Origin: Brugia malayi
Taxonomy: Eukaryota; Nematoda; Chromadorea; Rhabditida; Onchocercidae
NCBI RefSeq assembly: GCF_000002995.4
Contig: NW_025062475.1
Location: forward strand, 10,668,187 to 10,732,186
DNA: 64,000 nucleotides
Reading direction: 5' to 3'
How positions within the stretch are numbered: position 1 is the stretch's first letter; every line of letters starts with the position of its first letter. Below are positions 60,853-64,000 of the stretch, in pieces. Made by a program: the position numbers and the translations under genes. The notes beneath the pieces were generated by a model. The model did not search any database, was not told the DNA's origin, and saw only the letters and a program-made list of their open reading frames with translations.

Positions 60853-61397
60853 TTTCAATCCCATTTCCATTCTTCATGACCTAATGAGTGATGACCACTG
60901 TGATGTGAATGATGATGGAAATGCTGATGCCACGGGAAGTGTCCATGATGATGATGGTGATGATATTGGTGCCATGGGTTATGCCAGTCAAAATCCCACC
61001 AGGCAGATGCTGTCACCGATACTGTCAACAGAGCTAACAGTAATACTGCAGCAAGTCGTAGTGCTACCATCACTTCAGTACAGATAATTAGTATTTCAGT
61101 TATCAAATTGTGTCAAACAAATGATTGAAAAGATGGCTTAGGTAAATACTAATTCAGATAATTAAATTTTAGTAAGGAAAGAACAGTAATTGAGAAACTT
61201 ACTGAGTACTTGTTAGAAGAGGTCTTCTGTTCAGGTTGCTATGAGGAAGTTCAGGAAAGAGATGCTTATATATCAAATACTGAAACAGGCTTAGAATTAG
61301 GTTAATGAGAAGGGAATTTGTTTATAGCTTTTTGTCAGATCTTAATTTTTCCATTTCCTGTTCAGCAGGTATCATTATTAGCTTGTGACCTCATTTT
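60853..61397 (-). repeat. Inverted duplication, right arm
   Basis: Near-identical inverted copy of 55050-55588, carrying histidine-rich copy 4 with its promoter. It includes the TATATAA box (61272-61266 on the minus strand) and the GTAAGT donor (61202-61197). Confidence 0.9.
60855..61070 (-). CDS. Histidine/tryptophan-rich small secreted peptide, copy 4
   Basis: 71 residues, identical to copy 3 except Ala for Gly just before the first Trp pair (SAWWDF versus SGWWDF). Signal peptide, six-His run and EEWKWD end are conserved, so the open frame has been kept since duplication. TATATAA at 61272-61266 (minus strand) is in the same position as in copy 3. It lies about 0.4 kb from the BEL/Pao integrase remnant. 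Function unknown. Confidence 0.8.
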   Translation of the reverse strand: MVALRLAAVLLLALLTVSVTASAWWDFDWHNPWHQYHHHHHHGHFPWHQHFHHHSHHSGHHSLGHEEWKWD

Positions 61398-62171
61398 GGA
61401 ATACTAAAAAATGCTGATGAAGAGTAGAATTACTCTCATAACGAACTTTTCTTATATTATCATATTTAATCTTCTACAAAACTTATGCATAATGTGTTTT
61501 TCAAAACGAAAAAATTACATCCCATGAAAACTTTTTTTTTTTCAGAAACCAAAGTTTTTAATTCACATCTTCCGTCTCCAATCATCACCAGCAATTCCTT
61601 CATGAACCAGGAAATCATTAATTTTATAGGTAAATATGTAAGACAAATTAGGAATTTGGAATCTTTGCTTGTATTTTCTGGATATAAAAAATAAAATTCA
61701 AAAGAAAACAAATTTAATTAGATAGTATTTGAAGTTCAGAAATTTTAATTGCTGAAAATTTCTTCAAATTATCAAATGCACTTATTTAGAGTGCAAGTGG
61801 TAAATTACAGTGTAATTTTATTTTTTAAATGACGTTTTCACTTATTGCTGTGTGTAGTGAAATTAAAATGTGTTATACGATTTTTTCAATTACATTTGAA
61901 AGAAACAAGTAAATATTTAACAACGAAATTGATTTGATCAGCTTGTCTAAAGAACTTTCTCATTTGTCAATTTATACAATCATCATCGTAGTTTTGAATT
62001 CGATAAATGCTAATATAAGTAGAAGTGTCATATATTATGAAAATTTACAAATTTCAATGAAAACAATTAATACAATTTCACTATCAATTCTATGCACATA
62101 ATAATAATCATAGCATTTTTAAAAATATTTCATTGAAAGCTTGAAGTGAAGAGAAAATAAAATAATTGTAG
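61398..62171. other. Intergenic
   Basis: AT-rich spacer holding the upstream region of histidine-rich copy 4 and the 3' region of the minus-strand phosphatase. A frame overlapping 61466-61711 on both strands has no support. Confidence 0.4.
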
Positions 62172-63493
62172 TTACAAATGGTCGAAAGCTGGTAAGCCTA
62201 CTGATTCAGGCCTGAAATCTTCTAAGCTTTTTAGCACTTCCACAATTTGCTCCTTCCCTTCATCAGGTACTTTTACGTACCTCAAATCGGGCACCATGAC
62301 AACATTCATTCCAGCACGAATAGCAGCCAAAACACCATTTGGAGCATCCTCGAAAACCAAAACATTACTGGGTCCAACTGGTGGATTCCGGAATCTTTGC
62401 ATTGTTACAAGATATGCTTCTGGTGATGGTTTACCTTCTTTTATTTCTGGATCGCTACTGCATTTCACCTAGAATTTGAATGACTGATTGATACTTATTA
62501 GCATGGAACATGGAATACAAACTTGAGTTTAATGTTTTTGGAAAATTTTTCTGAAAATTCATTACAGCACGGGAGATAATTCTTTGTTCCCTCCCGTGTA
62601 TACCGATATTATATCTAAATTAAATTATTTTGCAAGTGCGAAAATAAAAATTTTTCAAAACATGAAAGAAGTATCAGTTATCGATATTACTTCCTTCAAG
62701 TAAAAACGAAAAAAAAAGGTTATTTCGTAATAGGACAAAAACTAATGAAGTCAGACTAGCGATTTTTATTCGGAAAGTCACTGAAAGAAAATTATTTTTG
62801 TAATACATTGCATTTGAAATTAGTGAGAAATTAAACAGGTGTAAAAAATTTTTCCAAAATTTGCTAAAGTACATTCGAGAAATTAATAGTACACCTGCAG
62901 AGGTATTAAATCGATAAGATCTTTATGATTCATTGTTTTAAATTTGAATGAATAACTACTGGATCCAGAACATATTGCCATCGGTATATTATGTTTATGA
63001 AAATGTCGAACCAATCGTAACGCTCCAGGCATCTTTTGACAATATGGTAACTTTTTGAGAAGTATTGGATTGTACAAATTATCGTATTCCTTAACACTCA
63101 CTTTGTCTGTTAAGCCAACCTTCAAAATTCAAAATAAGAAAAAGGTTGAATAGTTACACAGTAATAAAAATTATTGTTTTTATGTATGACAACGCTGAAG
63201 GATAAAATTTCTAAAGTAAAAAATTTTCAAAAATCCTAAATTTGTTTAAAAATAAAATGCAATTATAATTTATTGAAATGAAAGGGTAAAGAACGAACCT
63301 TATCGAGTAACATTTTGATGGAAGGTTCATGTTTCATACCCATTGTAAATGACTTCAAATCCAGTGTAAATTTTTTTCCGTAATGCTTCATAGCAAATGT
63401 ATGAGTTTCTGTATAAGTTGGCTCCGTATCAATCAATAAACCATCCAAATCAAATATTACATGAGTAATTTCTAAGGCTTTATTTCCTGGCAT
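62172..63493 (-). CDS. HAD-family phosphatase, pseudouridine-5'-phosphatase-like (paralogue 3)
   Basis: Minus-strand exons 63493-63299, 63119-62895 and 62468-62172, all phase 0, 238 residues. Motif I FDLDGLLIDTE (Asp15, Asp17), motif II AICSGSS, motif III KEGKPSPE, motif IV LVFEDAPNGV; C-terminus FRPESVGLPAFDHL. Exon 2 is 225 nt as in both other paralogues, and here intron 2 has a normal GT donor. The stretch before motif III reads KCSSDPEI, where paralogues 1 and 2 and human PUDP have GDDP, so the loop near the active site has changed. It lies about 52 kb from paralogue 2 and in opposite orientation. Same expected reaction class; substrate may differ. Confidence 0.9.
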
Positions 63494-64000
63494 ATTTTTA
63501 GTTCTTAAATTTTTGCATATGCGTATTCACTATGATATATTCATACCACATATACAATATATAAAAATGCCTGAAAATTTAAAAAATTTTAGAACAATCC
63601 TTTCCCAACTAATTTGTTTCATTAAAGAAATATTCAAACAAGAATACAATAACACATTTTGAAACTATGAAAATAATAAAAACAAACTATCAATGTGATC
63701 AAATAATTCATCCATTTTAATTTCAAAGAATGAAATAAATCATTCAAATATTTCATTAGTCGAAGGTTGTCTTGCCAATTTTCTCATTAGGAAATATTCT
63801 TAAGAATGGAATGAATGAATGAATAAAAATAAAAGGAACATCTGTCACATAGTGTCACATAAGGTAATAAAGGAGCTTTTCTGTCATATGTTTGAAGTCA
63901 GAACTACCATGTATTAAATGATCTAACAATATTATTTCATTGACTCCTTATCAGTCATTATCTTTCTTGAAATGAGCAACTTCTTACTACTTATACTTCT
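63494..64000. other. 5' flank of phosphatase paralogue 3
   Basis: AT-rich, no gene visible; contains the upstream region of the minus-strand phosphatase and the window edge. Confidence 0.4.

Noticed and set aside
1..64000. tRNA, rRNA, spliced-leader RNA, CRISPR or bacterial operon signals
   Set aside because: Looked for and not seen; the window is eukaryotic throughout and no Wolbachia-like coding block is apparent.

Overview
The window looks like nuclear DNA of a parasitic nematode, most likely a filarial (spirurid) worm. It is very AT-rich, with small exons, GT-AG introns plus several GC-AG introns, likely spliced-leader acceptors just upstream of start codons, decayed BEL/Pao LTR retrotransposons and typical nematode gene families. 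Species cannot be fixed from the sequence alone. Exon models below were built by hand from splice sites, reading phase and remembered family alignments; no database search was run.

Left end (1-5.2 kb): a tiny histidine-rich secreted peptide gene (227-400), a decayed BEL/Pao element (634-3023) with two LTRs and a 37-bp minisatellite, an 800-bp segment duplicated at 36.3-37.1 kb, and a 42-bp minisatellite. 6.5-10.5 kb: two tandem HAD-family phosphatase genes of the pseudouridine-5'-phosphatase (PUDP/HDHD1) type. 11.3-11.9 kb: single-exon ADAT2-like tRNA adenosine deaminase subunit. 13.2-17.2 kb: 13-exon Rabex-5/RABGEF1 homologue (A20 zinc finger plus VPS9). 19.9-23.8 kb, minus strand: 11-exon CD36/SR-B scavenger receptor. 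24-31.5 kb is mostly empty AT-rich DNA. 31.6-32.8 kb: a short single-pass membrane protein gene in four small exons.

Middle and right: a BEL/Pao gag-pol remnant (33.9-36.3 kb) fused head to head to a minus-strand leader plus LTR (36.3-37.5 kb); a largely empty stretch; TMX2 thioredoxin-related membrane protein (43.4-45.3 kb); a divergent bHLH factor (48.5-49.6 kb); a secreted or GPI-anchored protein with two cysteine-rich modules (51.6-53.8 kb); a head-to-head pair of histidine-rich peptide genes (54.7-55.6 kb); a minus-strand BEL/Pao element split by a 2.6-kb insert that holds a broken ferroportin gene and is flanked by ~330-bp direct repeats (56.1-60.5 kb); a fourth histidine-rich gene (60.9-61.1 kb), an inverted near-copy of the third; and a third PUDP-type phosphatase on the minus strand (62.2-63.5 kb).

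The housekeeping genes (RNA modification, endosomal Rab activation, ER redox, lipid uptake) look unrelated in function. The most unusual content is the four-member His/Trp-rich peptide family, each member lying within about 0.5 kb of BEL/Pao sequence. Together with the dispersed phosphatase paralogues it suggests segmental duplication at both window ends.
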